DNA of 64,000 bases from Nageia nagi. Lineage: Eukaryota; Pinophyta. Shown here piece after piece: positions 1 to 12,059 of the stretch (within the stretch, counting starts at the first letter, position 1; each line of letters opens with the position of its first letter). The position numbers and the translations under genes are program-made. The stretch covers positions 6,696,001 to 6,760,000 of the forward strand of contig JBITNC010000002.1 in the NCBI GenBank assembly GCA_050084985.1. The letters run 5' to 3'. Under the pieces are notes generated by a model that was not told where the DNA came from, ran no database searches, and saw only the letters and a list, made by a program, of their open reading frames with translations.

Positions 1-2900
1 ATGATATAGTTAGTTTGTAATTCTATAAGTTCATTTTATTCTATTTCATCACCATCACATTCACTTATATATGAAACCCTAAGAGAGATCTGACTCACTT
101 TTCATTCATAGTGGATATGACCATTTTTCAAATTCTTCATGCTGATCTTCCCTAAGAAGTTTTTTATCAATGTATTTAAGGTTGATTCATACAAAATGCT
201 TGCATTACATTGCAGACTACTTTGCGATAAAACTTGGTTCGCATATAGGGTCATTGAATTCTCTTTCAATGGCCATTTACTTTATCCATCATTTAGAGGA
301 TGTTGAGCAATTGCACTTCATAATCACACTTGTCTATCATCTGAACTAGACATGGAAGATCATCCTTTACTATTCTTGGACACCTTTTATCTTCCATTTT
401 CTATACTATGTAGGTTCTATCATACTACATCCTCATGAGTACTACCACCTCTATACTATTGTGTTTATAGTATGGTGATGAGATATTCATTGGGAGTCCA
501 CTTATGTTTCACAACTAACTTGAGAAGGGCATCAATGTGTGTACTACCCATTTTTTGACATCAGGTGTCATTTCTCCCTGATCACTTGTGCTACTTTATT
601 TAATATACCTAGTTTGCCTATCACAAATCCTGAGAGTTCTAACTTCAACTCTCTTGATCATGCCAAAGACTCTACTTAGTTTAGCTATCCACTTGGGCAT
701 GTGAGAGGAACTTTGAAAAATTAATAAATATTATTTTTACTTCTATCTTGTACCAAATTGTTTATTGGATAAATTTCCAAATTCTCAAGATAAGCAAAAA
801 AGCCTCAAATACAATAATTTTAATTTAAGGACATCTTAAACAATGATGCACATAAAACATAATAATGCAATATAGATAATGCTTATTTGTATAAGTGTAA
901 TATATGAAATCATAGTTAGTGCTAAATCTTGCAAGCAAGGATTAGTCAACCAAGAATTAGTGCATAAAATACTTAATTTTTAAGTATACACATTTTTAGC
1001 ACAATATAAGATTTAATGCATCCTCCCCCTTGTCCTTTGTCTTAATAAAGGATATAAGAAAAGAAAGGGATTAAAAGAGTTATATGAGTAAAAACTTGAT
1101 TCATATGTATAAAATGAGAGTACAAGCACTCAATGAAGGTGCTCATTAATGCAAGATTACTTGGTGATTGAACCCTTGTGCTTGTAGAATGAAATAAGGT
1201 CGAATGGAAAGTGTTTGAAACACCATATCACAACATATGTGGGATAAAAGTAATGTGAAGTGTTACATACCTCAAAGAGGAGTGGAGAGGGGTTTTTTTT
1301 TAAAAATAAATGCATGTGTTAAGGGGGTCCCATGAGAGTGCATTAATTGTAAGCCACTAATGTGCTTTGTATTTAAATATTTCACATTTAAATAAATAAT
1401 TTTGTGGTGTCAATAAATAAATAATTAAATAATATCCATTAATTTTGCCTCCACAAGCAAAAAAAATGTACCTCCATTAAAAGAAATATTGCTACTTTGT
1501 ATGTAAGAAATATTATTTTAATGTCACTATTAAAAATAGTGAATGCCCACTTAAAAATAGTTATCATAGGATACCAAATAACCACTTTAGTGATGTATCT
1601 CCACTTTAAGGTCTCCATTAAAATATTTTAATGTACCCCATGTCAATCCTCCACCAACTATTTGTTGACTTGGTAATTTTATATTACTCACTTTTAGCAC
1701 TACTTGTATTAAAAATGTTGCCTATAATTAAATAAGAGCCCAAGTCCCTTGTAAAAACAAATATCCCCCTTACTATAAAAATATTCCACTCCATTTCCTT
1801 AAAAAACAACTTTACAGCTACCATCCATCATAAGGACTCCTACTAAGGGAATTAAAAAATAATTGATGGCATACCAGCTACCATCCAATAGCCACTATAC
1901 TTTAGGATGGGCTACTTATCCATTATAATATATTATATGCCCTATCAATATCATTATAAAATGTAAAGTAGGTATAGTGATAGCAAAAAATTTCAAAGAA
2001 ACCACTCAAATTTCACATGGTCCCTGCTCTCCATAAACCATATTAGGGTGAAGTGTCCATGTGGAAATCGCTAAGGCATCTTTAATATGCAAGAAGGATG
2101 CAAGGGTTTGAATGAAAATTTTCCTCTAAAATATGCAAGAAAAAATAATAGTGGTGGGAATAATATGCAAGAAAATATGCTCACTTAGTGCTTCCCCTAG
2201 AGGTCATAGCTAAGATCCACCTTCTCCCTCAAGCTACCACTTTTCATATCCTCCTTAGTCCTCATGTTTTCCTTGTAAATACTATGTAATTTTCACTCTA
2301 ATAGGGACAAATTCGATGAGCTTAGCAGAGAATTTGATCAGCAAACTTCACATCACTTAATTCCTTTAAGATTTCATCTAAGGTTTCAATGAATATCACA
2401 TGGAGTTCGAACAGAAAGAATGATAAGAAATTGAGAAGAAAAGTAACATGATTTTGAATACCATATCAAGGTGTAGAAGGCATTATGTAGGGGAGGGAAT
2501 CATGAAGGAATGAGAGCTTTGTGAATGGTAGCATGAATGTACTATGATTCAAATGATGTAAGCCTTTCTTAGCAATGTGATGTGAAAGTCCATGGTGCAA
2601 ATGTTTTGGTGGCATAGCACTTATAGAGCTTTTTGTACCAAGTTTGCTAGGTTATCACAATGTGGCTAGCCTTGAGATCAAACCTTGTACTAACCATCTC
2701 CATCTATAAGAAATGCATGGCTCAAAGTAGATAGGACCATAATGACTATGATGTGATCGATGAGTCACTGGCTCCAACATGATCAAGCCTTGAGGGGGAT
2801 CGATCATTGCATAGGGCCATAAGCCATGGTCAAGGTCAATATGGTAGCTAGGGTGAGTCATGTTGAGAATCCCAAATGGATCAGCTCTGATCTAGTACCA
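1..2900. other. AT-rich intergenic DNA, no gene recognised
   Basis: No reading frame here resembles a protein family I know. The longest stop-free stretch (2655-2861, minus) has low-complexity composition and no recognisable motif. The DNA is AT-rich with short purine or pyrimidine runs and looks like decayed repeat sequence. I searched by eye for the missing outer part of the chromovirus LTR that is truncated at 4273 and did not find it here. Confidence 0.6.
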
Positions 2901-3673
2901 TCATTACCCATTTTTAGAAAAACTCACAAGAAGGGGGGTGCAATAGAAAGATAGAAGGGGGACATGATACCTAGACTTGAGTCACACAGTCTCTAATGGA
3001 GGTGACTCACGGAGTTGGAAGCTTCCTCATAGCTAACATAGTCCGTTCTATGAAATCTATGATAATTTATTTGCTATGAAATGCTCTTTCAAATTTATTT
3101 ATTTTTAATAATGCTTCCTCCTATTTTTCATAACATATTTAAAATTGCTTAATAAAATGCATATATATATATATATTAAATATATGATCTTCCTCCTTCC
3201 TTTTTTTAAAAAAAATACAAATAGTAATGTTATATATTAAGCAAACTTACTCAAAGATGCATAATTATCCTCTTCATTTCTTTAAGATAGTATTATTTGC
3301 AAATTTTTCTATTAGTAACAAATATTGTAAAAAAATTGTAACTTTTATACTACTAATATGCAATTAACATAAAATGTTAGATTTTAGCACCATTAATATA
3401 ACATAAACAAAATTGGTATAGGTCTTAAAAATAAATCTAATATATTGCAAAAAATATGTTAGATATGAACATTATAAATCTAACATATTCTAAATACAAT
3501 GTTAGATTTAAAACTAAATGTTCTTAGATAAGATCTAATTATAAAATGAAATTAGATCTAAATTTCAACCTTAGAAAAAAAAATTGAAATAATTTAAGGT
3601 TGAAACTTATACCTTAAATAAGAGTTACCTAAATATTATAGAGATAAAATTTGAAAAATATCACAACAACCTT
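2901..3673. other. Low-complexity internal DNA next to a retroelement LTR
   Basis: No coding sequence is visible. The stretch holds a short TA run (about 3160-3176) and scattered repeats of ATGTTAGA and its complement TCTAACAT between about 3370 and 3515. It lies on the internal side of the LTR at 3688-4272, so it is probably the remnant 5' leader of that minus-strand element. The rest of the element was not recognised to the left. Confidence 0.4.
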
Positions 3674-3685
3674 GCTCTAATACCA
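3674..3685 (-). other. Primer-binding site, initiator-Met tRNA type
   Basis: Read on the minus strand the sequence is TGGTATTAGAGC, one base from the usual plant retrotransposon primer site TGGTATCAGAGC, which pairs with the 3' end of initiator methionine tRNA. It lies two bases inside the LTR that begins at 3688. This fixes that LTR as the 5' LTR of a minus-strand element whose body lay to the left. Confidence 0.75.
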
Positions 3686-3687
3686 CT

Positions 3688-4272
3688 TGATGGAATTGAA
3701 GGATTCCATAACTCAAGAACACTTGTAGGACCTTCATCAAATATAGCAATCAATCATTCTAAACTAAGAACTCAAAAAGCATTCTCACATAGTAACACAA
3801 GATGTATAGTGGTTCCTCCATCACATGTAGTACTCCACTTTAGGTCTCCTTTTCACTATACTCTCAAACAATGTACACTCATATGGATCTCAACCATGAC
3901 TCTTTGTAGCATGAAGCATAGCTTGAATGCTTAAGACCTTACTAACTAAGATCTATACTAACATTTCCCATCTTTATCTTCTTACAAATCTTCACAAAAT
4001 GAGCTCTTTTTATAGGAATCAAAACTAACCTTAGATATTTAACTAAACTAACCATAATAGGTTAGTTAACCCTAAGTTACAATATAGAATTACATTTAAT
4101 TGTTAGTGGAGACACTATTCCACCTAATAATATTATTTTAAGTTGGGTGGAGAATACTATTCCACCCACCATGTATGAACCTCATTATCATCTAATAACC
4201 AAATTTAGATGATTATTAATATGTTAAGCATATTAATTACATAATATCCTAAATAACATTATAATTCTAACA
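3688..4272 (-). repeat. 585-bp LTR, probably Ty1/copia-type
   Basis: Read on the minus strand, this LTR begins TGTTAGAATT at 4272 and ends AATTCCATCA at 3688. The ends form a short imperfect terminal inverted repeat with TG and CA termini, and the primer-binding site follows directly. A TATAAAAAG box lies on the minus strand at about 4007-4015, where the promoter of a 5' LTR is expected. The terminal sequence and the initiator-Met primer site fit Ty1/copia, but no copia protein is preserved, so the superfamily is inferred. Its right edge abuts the truncated chromovirus LTR at 4273, which suggests insertion or recombination inside that LTR. Confidence 0.65.
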
Positions 4273-5139
4273 TAGAGAAGAATAAAATCACACCACATAG
4301 AGACACATAATTACCTTGGTTCACTTGGTGTGGGCTACATCTAGTAACAAAAGCTCTCTTCAATCAGTGAGTGAAATAATGTACAATGACCTCCATAATC
4401 TTTCAGCACCTTTTCTCACATTAATACAAACACCATAGCTCTTAAATACACATAAAATTGCACTCCAACTCTCTACAATCCTTCTCTCTGAACACTTCCA
4501 ACTTGTCTCCTTTTATAAGAGAAAGATAGGCTCAAATTTAGAGTATTTCATATTAATAAGTAACCATAAAATATTATTTAAGGTACCCATTATTCTCCTA
4601 TAGTGTAGTTCAAATTTGGGCTCAAATGGTTGAGCCAATATCTCATAATAGCCTTTCAAAATGGAAAATACATGCTCTCTGGATAATAATATTAACTAGT
4701 CTACAAATAAATTTAATAGCCAATAAAATAATTCTATACACATTCAAATCTTGCAAAATCACTAAATAAGATGTATCCAATAGTATGGCACCACTTGGTA
4801 GTTTATAATCTAGTCTCTAAACACCCCCTCAAAATCTAGCCTCCCAAATGTGCCCCATTTCATTAAAAAAATTGCAAACTTCAAAATGCAATAACTTTTG
4901 ATCACAAAGTTGGTTTCATGAACCATAAAAAGTGATAGAAAGAGGAATATGAGATCTACAAAATTTAATAAAAAAAATCTTTTTTATTTTTTAATAAAAA
5001 ATACGCAAACTTTGAAACATATTTCTCACAAATATAGGATCATATTCTCAATTTGGGAGAAGCATCTTGAAGCTGGAGATGAACTGAATACAATGAACTA
5101 AAGCATATTAAATATTAAGAGGATCCAAATTTTGGATCA
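4273..5139 (-). repeat. 3' LTR of the chromovirus-like element, truncated
   Basis: It aligns along its whole length with 9889-10775 at roughly 85% identity by eye. It ends GGATCA at 5139, matching the other copy's GAATCA end at 10775. The outer ~130 bases present in the right copy (9759-9888) are missing, and the sequence joins the 585-bp LTR at 4272/4273 abruptly. Confidence 0.8.
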
Positions 5140-5140
5140 T

Positions 5141-5149
5141 TCCTCCCTG
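5141..5149 (-). other. Polypurine tract of the chromovirus-like element
   Basis: On the minus strand this reads CAGGGAGGA, a purine run directly beside the inner edge of the 3' LTR. That is where plus-strand DNA synthesis is primed in Ty3/gypsy elements. Confidence 0.65.
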
Positions 5150-6300
5150 ATAAGAGAGATATTTTGACCCTAAAATCATTTAGGATATCAAAATGAGGTG
5201 AGGATAAAGCTCCCTTACTTGATCAACTACAAACCATTTGGCCTTATGTGGATGTTGGCCCTTCACTTTGATATGCCACACCTCATATTTATTATTTTGA
5301 GATTATATTTTATTATTTTTCAATACTACATCCTCAATAAAAATACTCATATACTTAGGGGATAAATCCTCAACTGATGGTAACATAATCCTTGCATCTT
5401 ATGTAACCAAAGCTGGTTCGTACAACTTCAAATTCTCAACATTCATAATGGAATAAATCTACATATAAGGTGAAAGATCTAACCAAAATGCATTATCATC
5501 AATTTATGCAATAATATTGAATGGTCCATATCTTATTGGTTTCAATTTTATCAATATCCCATGTTGCCTTTCCTTGCTAATATGAAACCATACACGATCC
5601 CTAATGTAAAACTTATGATCCAATCTATGATGATCATGCCTTTCCTTGTACTTAGCTTGACTCTTATACAATTGTTCATGCACCATTTGATGTATCAACT
5701 TTATTCTCTCAATAAAAATTTTAGCCCGCTCCTCCTTATAATGAAGAATAGAATCTCCATTACTAGATGAAGCAAAAGCCCTATTGAAAGGTGACTTTGG
5801 CAAATAAGCAAAACATGTCTCAAAAGGAGATTTATTAGTAGAAGAATGTAAAGATCAATTATAAGCATGTTTTTTATAACTCAAGTGTTCATTCCAAGTC
5901 TTATGATGCTTACCACCATAACCTCATAAAAGATGTACCATTATCTTATTTACCACCTCAATTTGTCCATCTATCTATGGATGAAAAGTTGTGCTCCTCT
6001 TTAATGTAGTATCCATCCTTTCTTATAAAGAAGTCCAAAATATTCTAAGAAACATAGAATCCTTGTCAAAAATAATGGAATGAGAAAGACCAAAATATAT
6101 CCACACATAAGTAAAAAAAAATATTAGCTGCCTCTTAACCTATCATATTCTTTTTACATGGTATTAGAATACATATTTTACTGAATCTATCCATAACCAC
6201 ATACATATAATCATATCCTCTCTTGGAAATAGGAAAACCTCCAACAAAATCCATAGAAATGTTTTCCCATGGTCATGTAGGAACTAACAATGGAATATAA
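5150..6300 (-). pseudogene. Integrase core, GPY module and probable chromodomain
   Basis: The integrase core begins with a stretch reading ISMDFVGGFPIS (first catalytic Asp, about 6270). A frame change leads to IIFDKDSMFLR (second Asp, about 6070) and then DGQIEVVNK (catalytic Glu, about 5960), so the DDE triad can still be traced. A continuous frame at 5504-5803 carries the integrase C-terminus ending in a GPY-type motif (RYGPFNIIA). Further down, about 5180-5340 encodes KVKGQHPHKAKW, resembling the end of a chromodomain as found in chromoviruses. At least six stops and a frameshift show it is dead. The chromodomain is the weaker assignment. Confidence 0.7.
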
Positions 6301-6308
6301 ATACCAAG

Positions 6309-7096
6309 CTAATTACTATTGGGTTTGTTAACATTGCATAACATACAACATTTGATATACTTGGATACATTTTCTTGCATTTTAGGCCAATAACAATAGC
6401 TTTGCAAATTAGCAAGAGTTTTTCCAACACTATAGTGTCCTAAAATATGAGAAGTGTGAGATTCACTAATAAGATCATTCCTCTCACCATTAGGAATACA
6501 AAGCTTGCCTAAATGAAAAAGTACTCCATCATGCATATGAAAGTTAATATTTTCATTACCATAACTCAATCTATGATAGATACTTTGGAAATCAAGATCA
6601 TCAACATATTGTTCTTTATAACCTTCATGCATCAAAGTACTATTTTTCATGATTATACCAATAGCTACAATATGTGGTCTAGACAACATATCAGCAATCT
6701 TATTTTGTGAACCCTTTTTATACTTTATCACTAAATGAAATTATTGTAAAAACCCCATCCAACAGAAATATCTTGATTGTTGCAATTTAGATTGTGATTG
6801 AAGATATTGTAAGGGTTGATGATTTGTATGTATTATTGTCTCTTTACCCACCAAATAATGTTTTCATTTTTTAACAATTTGAACTAATGGAAGTAACTCT
6901 TTATCATAAGTGGGATAGTTTCTTACAGCACTATTAAACATCTCGAAGTAATAACAAATTGGATATCTTTCCTATAACAAAACTACACCCATAGCATAAT
7001 CACTTGCATCATTTTTAATTTCAAAAATTATTGAAGATTAGGCAAAGCAAGAATTGGATCATTACTTATTTTTCTTTTAAGCAAATCAAAAGCATG
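6309..7096 (-). pseudogene. RNase H and integrase zinc-binding domain
   Basis: RNase H runs from about 7096 to 6700. Its acidic residues can be placed in KNDASDYAMG (Asp), YDKELLPLV (Glu) and NKIADMLSR (Asp). The continuous frame at 6309-6731 then holds the integrase N-terminal HHCC zinc-binding domain: two His (SHTSH and GHYS) followed by CCMLC, with the usual WPKM segment between. Several stops and frame changes interrupt the RNase H part. It sits in the normal gypsy order between RT and the integrase core. Confidence 0.75.
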
Positions 7097-8104
7097 TCAT
7101 TGTTTTCCTCCCCACTGAAACCCATGATTCTTCTTTGTAATAACATGGAGTGGAGAAGATATAAAATAAAAATTAGCAATAAAATTATATAAATATTGTA
7201 TAGCCCTAATAAAAATCCTTATTTCTATCATATTAGTGGGTGTAGGCCATTGCATAATAGCCTCAACTTTGGCAAGATTTATCTTCAATTGGCCTCCACC
7301 TACAATGTGGCCTAGATAGATTAAGCTTTTCCTGATAAACTTGTACTTAAATATTTTTAAATAGAGTTTAGCTTCTCTTAATACTTCAAACACTTTATTA
7401 ATATGCATCATATGATATTTATAATCGTTATTGTAAATAATAATGTTATCTAGATACATAATAACAAAATTATCAAGGAAAGATCTCAAAACCTCATTCA
7501 TCACTCTCATAAAAGTAGCAGCAGCATTGCATAAACCAAATGATAAAACCAAACTATCAAACAATACTTGTTTAGTTCTAAAATTAGTTTTTCAAACATC
7601 CTCATCTCTAACCCACACTTGATGATAATCACTCCTTAAATCAAGTTTTGTAAAAAGTTTAACTTATTGTAATTGTTCCATTAAATCATCAATGTGAGGT
7701 AATGGATAATGATTATTTACCATGATTTTATTTAATGCCCTATAATACACACACATATACCAAGTTACATCTTTCTTTGGAATTATAAGAATAGGAATCC
7801 CACATGGTGAAGTGCTAGATATAATGAATCCTTGATCTAGCAAGTCCTTGACTTGTTTCTTAATTTCTTCACTTTCCATGATAGAATGTCTATATAAGCC
7901 AATATTTGGAAGTGCTACATCTTGGTGTAATTGAATTTCATGTTGAATATCTCTTTTAGGTGGAATTTCTTTAGGTATTTGAAATAAATTCTCAAATTCA
8001 TAAATTACCTCTTTAACTTCTTCTTTGTAGTGAGGATCGCATTTATCAAGAGCTTTAATAATTTTCACTTCATTTTGAGATCTCACCATTGCAAGTGCAA
8101 ACAT
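7097..8104 (-). pseudogene. Reverse transcriptase
   Basis: Two frames cover the gypsy RT. The first (7664-8104) carries the N-terminal part with YRHSIMESEEIKKQV, IIPKKD, the degenerate fingers motif YYRALNKI and YPLPHIDDL. The second (7097-7564) carries FGLCNAAATF, then YLDNIIIY where the catalytic YLDD motif should be, then the LGHIV and thumb region. The active site has thus lost its second Asp. About 100 bases between the frames (around 7565-7663) are frameshifted. The enzyme copied element RNA into DNA; this copy cannot. Confidence 0.85.
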
Positions 8105-8131
8105 TTATCCTACATTAATAAGTCTCTTTGC

Positions 8132-8689
8132 TTATCCTATAGTAATCAATGAAATGCTTTCTTCCTTGTTTCGATGAGCATTAACCATATATTTAATTCT
8201 ATCCTTAATGAGTTTATATTTGTTTTCCTTTCTATAGAACAAAACATCTCTATCCCATAGATAAGGACTTCTTAGCACAATCCCACAAATATCCAAGGGA
8301 ACAACATCAAGTATTAATTCATCAATAAAATCCCTATTTATTCCAAACTTCAATTTGCATTGTTGAGTTACCTTTAACTTGGAATTTTTATGAACCCATC
8401 CCAATGGGTATGGATGTGGATGTGGTTGAGTAGTGAGTGCAAGTGATCTAACATACTCTTCTTCTGCAATCAAGTTAGCTTGAGAACTAGGATCAATCAA
8501 TATATCAATTCTAGTTTTCTTAACATGTACTTTCATATGAAAAATTTCAAATCGTTTCTTTTCCACATCATCATTATGTGTATCATGTAATACCATACAT
8601 GCCATTTTTTCATATACATTAGAACCACCTTCTACTTCTTTTGTAATAATGGCTACTTGTTTTTTTTTTATTTCCATTTAGACTTAAGG
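8132..8689 (-). pseudogene. Retropepsin-like protease region
   Basis: The frame at 8132-8677 contains ILIDPSSQANLI, at the position of the retropepsin active site (normally D-S/T-G), and later GIVLRSPYLWDRD, matching the conserved region before the second half of the fold. The Gly of the active-site triplet is replaced, so the protease is presumably inactive. It follows gag and precedes RT in one polyprotein order. The stretch between the zinc knuckle and this frame has several stops. Confidence 0.65.
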
Positions 8690-9570
8690 CATAATTTAAA
8701 ATGTAATTTCCAACACTTTACCTCTAAATGACCCTCTTTCTTACAATGAGTACATAGTTCTTTAGATTTCTCTTTTTGAACCGTAGAAGTAGTTTTCCCT
8801 TTTTCTTTTCCCTTCTCTTTTTCCTTTTCAACATTATTTTTAGAAGCATTTTTCTTATTTCCATCCCTTACAAATCTTTTTGTTTCTTATAAGTGTGTAG
8901 CTTGAACATAAATATTATCCCATTCAATTGGATTAAAAATCAACAATGTTTACCTTAGATAATTTTGCAAACCCCCAATATACTTAAGAAGAGTATCTTA
9001 GGAATTAAGATAAATACCTAGCATTATAGCTCTTCTTCAAAATTTTGTAGTGTATTCTTGAACACTTTTTCCTTTGCTTTGAAAAAAAAATTTCCATTCC
9101 ATAACTTCTTTTCATTGATAGCCCAATGGATAAAATTGATCTCTTAGCATTTATACAAAATTATCCCAAGTAGCAATAGAAGCCTTAAGTGATTCTTTCT
9201 CACTTTGTAGATGACTTTCCCACCAAATAAGTGCAGTGCCACCCATTTTAATGGTTGTTAATTGAATTTTATCCTTATAATTTACAATATGTTGTATTCT
9301 ATAATATACTTCAATTTATTTTATCCAATAATCTAACTTCTTAGCATTTACTTCACCAGTAAACATAAGAAAATCAAATTTTACTACTAATTTCAAAGGA
9401 GAACTTTTAAAAGGACCTTCCTTTTTCTCATTGTTACCTTCACTTGTTTCACCTCTAGTTTTATTTAATTATTGTTCTTAAAAATATTGAAATTGTAGGG
9501 ACATTTCCTGAAACATTATTGTGAGATCTATAAGTTACTTTTGAACATTAGCTTCACCTTCACCAGACAT
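8690..9570 (-). pseudogene. Gag with CCHC zinc knuckle
   Basis: The likely start is the ATG at 9570, reading MSGEGEANVQK. The middle has the hydrophobic GTALIWWESH segment of Retrotrans_gag proteins and a WDNFV/RDQFYP motif. Near the end (about 8715-8755) lies CTHCKKEGHLEVKC, a perfect CX2CX4HX4C nucleic-acid-binding zinc knuckle, preceded by a Lys/Glu-rich stretch. About eight in-frame stops break it. Gag formed the particle that packaged element RNA. Confidence 0.8.
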
Positions 9571-9740
9571 GGCTACAAGCTCTCTTTTCTTCTTCAAGCA
9601 AATATTGGAATCAATTTTAGGATATCCTTACATAATATCTCCTCCTTTATTTCTATGTGATCTAGTATTCATGCAAGAATAATTCCAAAAACAACCAACA
9701 ATAAACTAGCAAAACCACAGGTTAAATCCCAAGCAAATAA

Positions 9741-9754
9741 CTACTTTGATACCA
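9741..9754 (-). other. Primer-binding site, initiator-Met tRNA type
   Basis: The minus strand reads TGGTATCAAAGTAG, close to the plant initiator-Met primer site TGGTATCAGAGC. It lies four bases inside the 5' LTR that ends at 9759, which confirms minus-strand orientation and the LTR edge. Confidence 0.8.
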
Positions 9755-9758
9755 AACT

Positions 9759-10775
9759 TGATCTATAATTAAAAAGATTAAATTTAAACTTTAATCCTTC
9801 CCATGAATCAATTCACACTTAATCAATTAAATTCTTTTAATTGAAAAGATTTAGATAATTAGAACTGGAACCATGTGCAAAACCAAAGAAGAATAAAATC
9901 ACACCATAAAGAGCCACATAATTACCTTGGTTCACCTAGTATGGGCTACATCCAGCAACAAAGGTGCTATTCAATTAGTGTGTGAAATGATGTACAATGA
10001 TCTCCATATTATTTCATAACCTCTTCTCACATTCACACAAATACCATGGCTCTAAAATACACATAAATTTGCACTCTAACTCTTTACAATCCTTCTTCCC
10101 GAACACTTCCAAATTGCATCCTTTTATAAGAGAAATATAGCCTCAAATTTGGAGTGTTTTACAAAAATAAGTAGTCATAAAATCATTATTTATAGGTAAC
10201 CATTATTCTCCTCTAGTTGTAGTTCAAATTTGGGCTCAAATGGTTGAGCCAATCTCTCATAATAGCCTTCCAAAGTTGAAAATGCACACTCTTTGGATAA
10301 TAATATTAATAGGTTTGCAAATAACTTTAATAGCCAATAAAATAATTCTATACACATTTAAAAACATTCAAATATTGCAAAAATCATTAAACAGGGTGGA
10401 TCCAATAATATGGCACCACTTAGCAGCTTGCAATCTGGCCTCCAAAATGCCCCCTCGCAATTTGGCCTCCCAAATGTCCCCATTTCATTAAAAAAATTAC
10501 AAACTTGAAAATACGATAACTTTTCATTATGAAGTCAATTTCATGAACCATAAAAAGTGTCAAAAAGAGGATGATGAGATATAAAATATGATGTAATTTT
10601 TTTTTTTTACCTTTTGTATTTTTTAATTAAAAAGAATACCCAAACTTTAAAAAAACATTTCTCACACATACGGGATCAGCTTCTCAATCTAGAAGAAGCA
10701 TCATGAAGTTGGAGATGAACTGAAAATAATAAACTAGAGCATGTTGAATATTAAGAGGATAAAAATTTTGAATCA
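9759..10775 (-). repeat. 5' LTR of the chromovirus-like element, 1017 bp
   Basis: The plus strand begins TGATCTATAA and ends TTTTGAATCA, giving TGAT/ATCA-type termini. The inner edge is set by the primer site and the outer edge by the match to the left LTR. The 5 bases after it are ATTAT, a candidate target duplication whose partner is lost because the left LTR is truncated. Confidence 0.8.
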
Positions 10776-10899
10776 ATTATCTCCATGAGATAATCTTTAA
10801 GTGATGCCTTGATAATACATACACCATCTTCTTCATTCATAGTATCCTTAGAATTGCCCTTCAAACATATACTTAACAAAAAACCATTAGTATCATTAG

Positions 10900-11530
10900 T
10901 TAACAAATAAAAGAATAAAAAAGAATCACCTCCAATGATTCTTTGATAATTAGGATCCCATGTTGCTTTTTAAGCAACCATTTCTTCAAATATAGTAAGG
11001 AATGCCCATGGTTCCTCATTGCAAAATATTGCCTCAACTCAATACATCTCTTTATTATCACTTCAAGTGAGTGATATCCATCCACAGTAACCTCTTAAAT
11101 ATAATCCTCAATATCCTTTGATGATTCATCCATTTTACCATGAATTCTATCAGTGGCTATATCACTATATTCTATCTCCCCCTTGACATAGTCTTCCTCA
11201 TACAAAATAGTCTTCACTCTTAATGAGTGATCTTCTTCTCAAATATTTGATGCCTTCATAGTCATGATAACTTGAAGGTCATTGACCTTTGTTAGATCTC
11301 CATTCTCTATATATTTTTTTATTGCAACATTCTCCTTCCAAATGAGATAGTATCTTATGCTCTTCTCTTCACATAATACATCCTTCACTCTTAATGAGTG
11401 AAATTCTCCATTGACCATGAAACTTATAATCTTTATATTCTTTTCATATATGATATCTATTAGATCATTATCCCATATTACCTCTCTAAGATAATCATCA
11501 TTCACTCCAAATAAGTGTGTTTCAATATTA
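10900..11530 (-). pseudogene. Reading frame with degenerate ~54-aa repeats, unknown
   Basis: I do not recognise this protein. On the minus strand one frame stays nearly open from about 11520 to 10900, broken by stops near 11236 and 11098. It contains recurring blocks that start with similar words: HLFGVNDDYL, EFHSLRVKDVL, EDHSLRVKTIL and GYHSLEVIIK, the last three 52-55 residues apart. Each is followed by a charged, Ile-rich stretch. At DNA level the word CTTCACTCTTAATGAGTG occurs identically at about 11214 and 11388. The repeats suggest a decayed repeat protein or a satellite-like segment that happens to be open. It lies between two retroelements. Confidence 0.35.
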
Positions 11531-11560
11531 TATCTTCAATAGAGTATAATGATTTAATTC

Positions 11561-12049
11561 AAAAAAAAGGATAATTGGATATTAATATTATACAAAGAAA
11601 TAAATTTATGATGCCAAAATGACACCAAGGTGGAGATTGTGGTCCTAGAAATAATGTTGTATATATTACATGCTATGCATAAGGGAATAAAGGGCACTAC
11701 AAGACCTATTATCTAAGTAAGCCATCAACTTTGGGAAAAAAGGATGAAAAGGGAAAGCCATTTGTAGATATGGTGTATCTTGTGAAAGAATAGTAAGAAG
11801 ATGATGTTCTTTCCACAAAGCGTGTGTGTCAATGAAGGAGAATGAGAAGCTAAGAAAATAAAAGAGGAAAAATGAAAAGAAGGAGAAGAAGACTAGGTGT
11901 TCAAAACTTTTCAATATCCAAAGGCCAAGTACCTTATTCAATATTGGAGGATCTATCATCATGCTCTATCAATATTAAATATGGAAGTAATATAAAATAA
12001 GAAGAGATAATTGTGAAGTGGACTTAGCATATAAAAGAAGAGGCAAGTG
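11561..12049 (+). other. Possible retroelement 3' end (polypurine tract and LTR start)
   Basis: At 11624-11640 the sequence CACCAAGGTGGAGATTGT closely matches the polypurine tract and LTR start common in plant Ty1/copia elements (AAGGTGGAGATTGT). An LTR would start at the TG at 11639. No copia protein was found to its left and no second LTR copy was recognised, so this is at best a fragment. A minus-strand 98-codon frame at 11666-11962 has no recognisable feature. Confidence 0.3.
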
Positions 12050-12059
12050 GATGTTCCTA

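Larger units (their letters stand above)
4273..10775 (-). mobile_element. Ty3/gypsy chromovirus-like retrotransposon, degenerate
   Basis: A minus-strand LTR retrotransposon about 6.5 kb long. From right to left it has a complete 5' LTR (9759-10775), a primer-binding site (9741-9754), gag with a zinc knuckle, protease, RT, RNase H, integrase, a probable chromodomain, a polypurine tract (minus strand, 5141-5149) and a 3' LTR missing its outer part (4273-5139). The order PR-RT-RH-IN identifies Ty3/gypsy, and the likely chromodomain after the integrase suggests the chromovirus branch. Many stops and frameshifts and roughly 85% LTR identity by eye mark it as old and inactive. It must have moved by reverse transcription primed by initiator-Met tRNA. 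Confidence 0.85.

Noticed and set aside
2655-2861. 68-codon minus-strand frame
   Set aside because: No motif, no homologous-looking words, and expected by chance in AT-rich DNA of this length.
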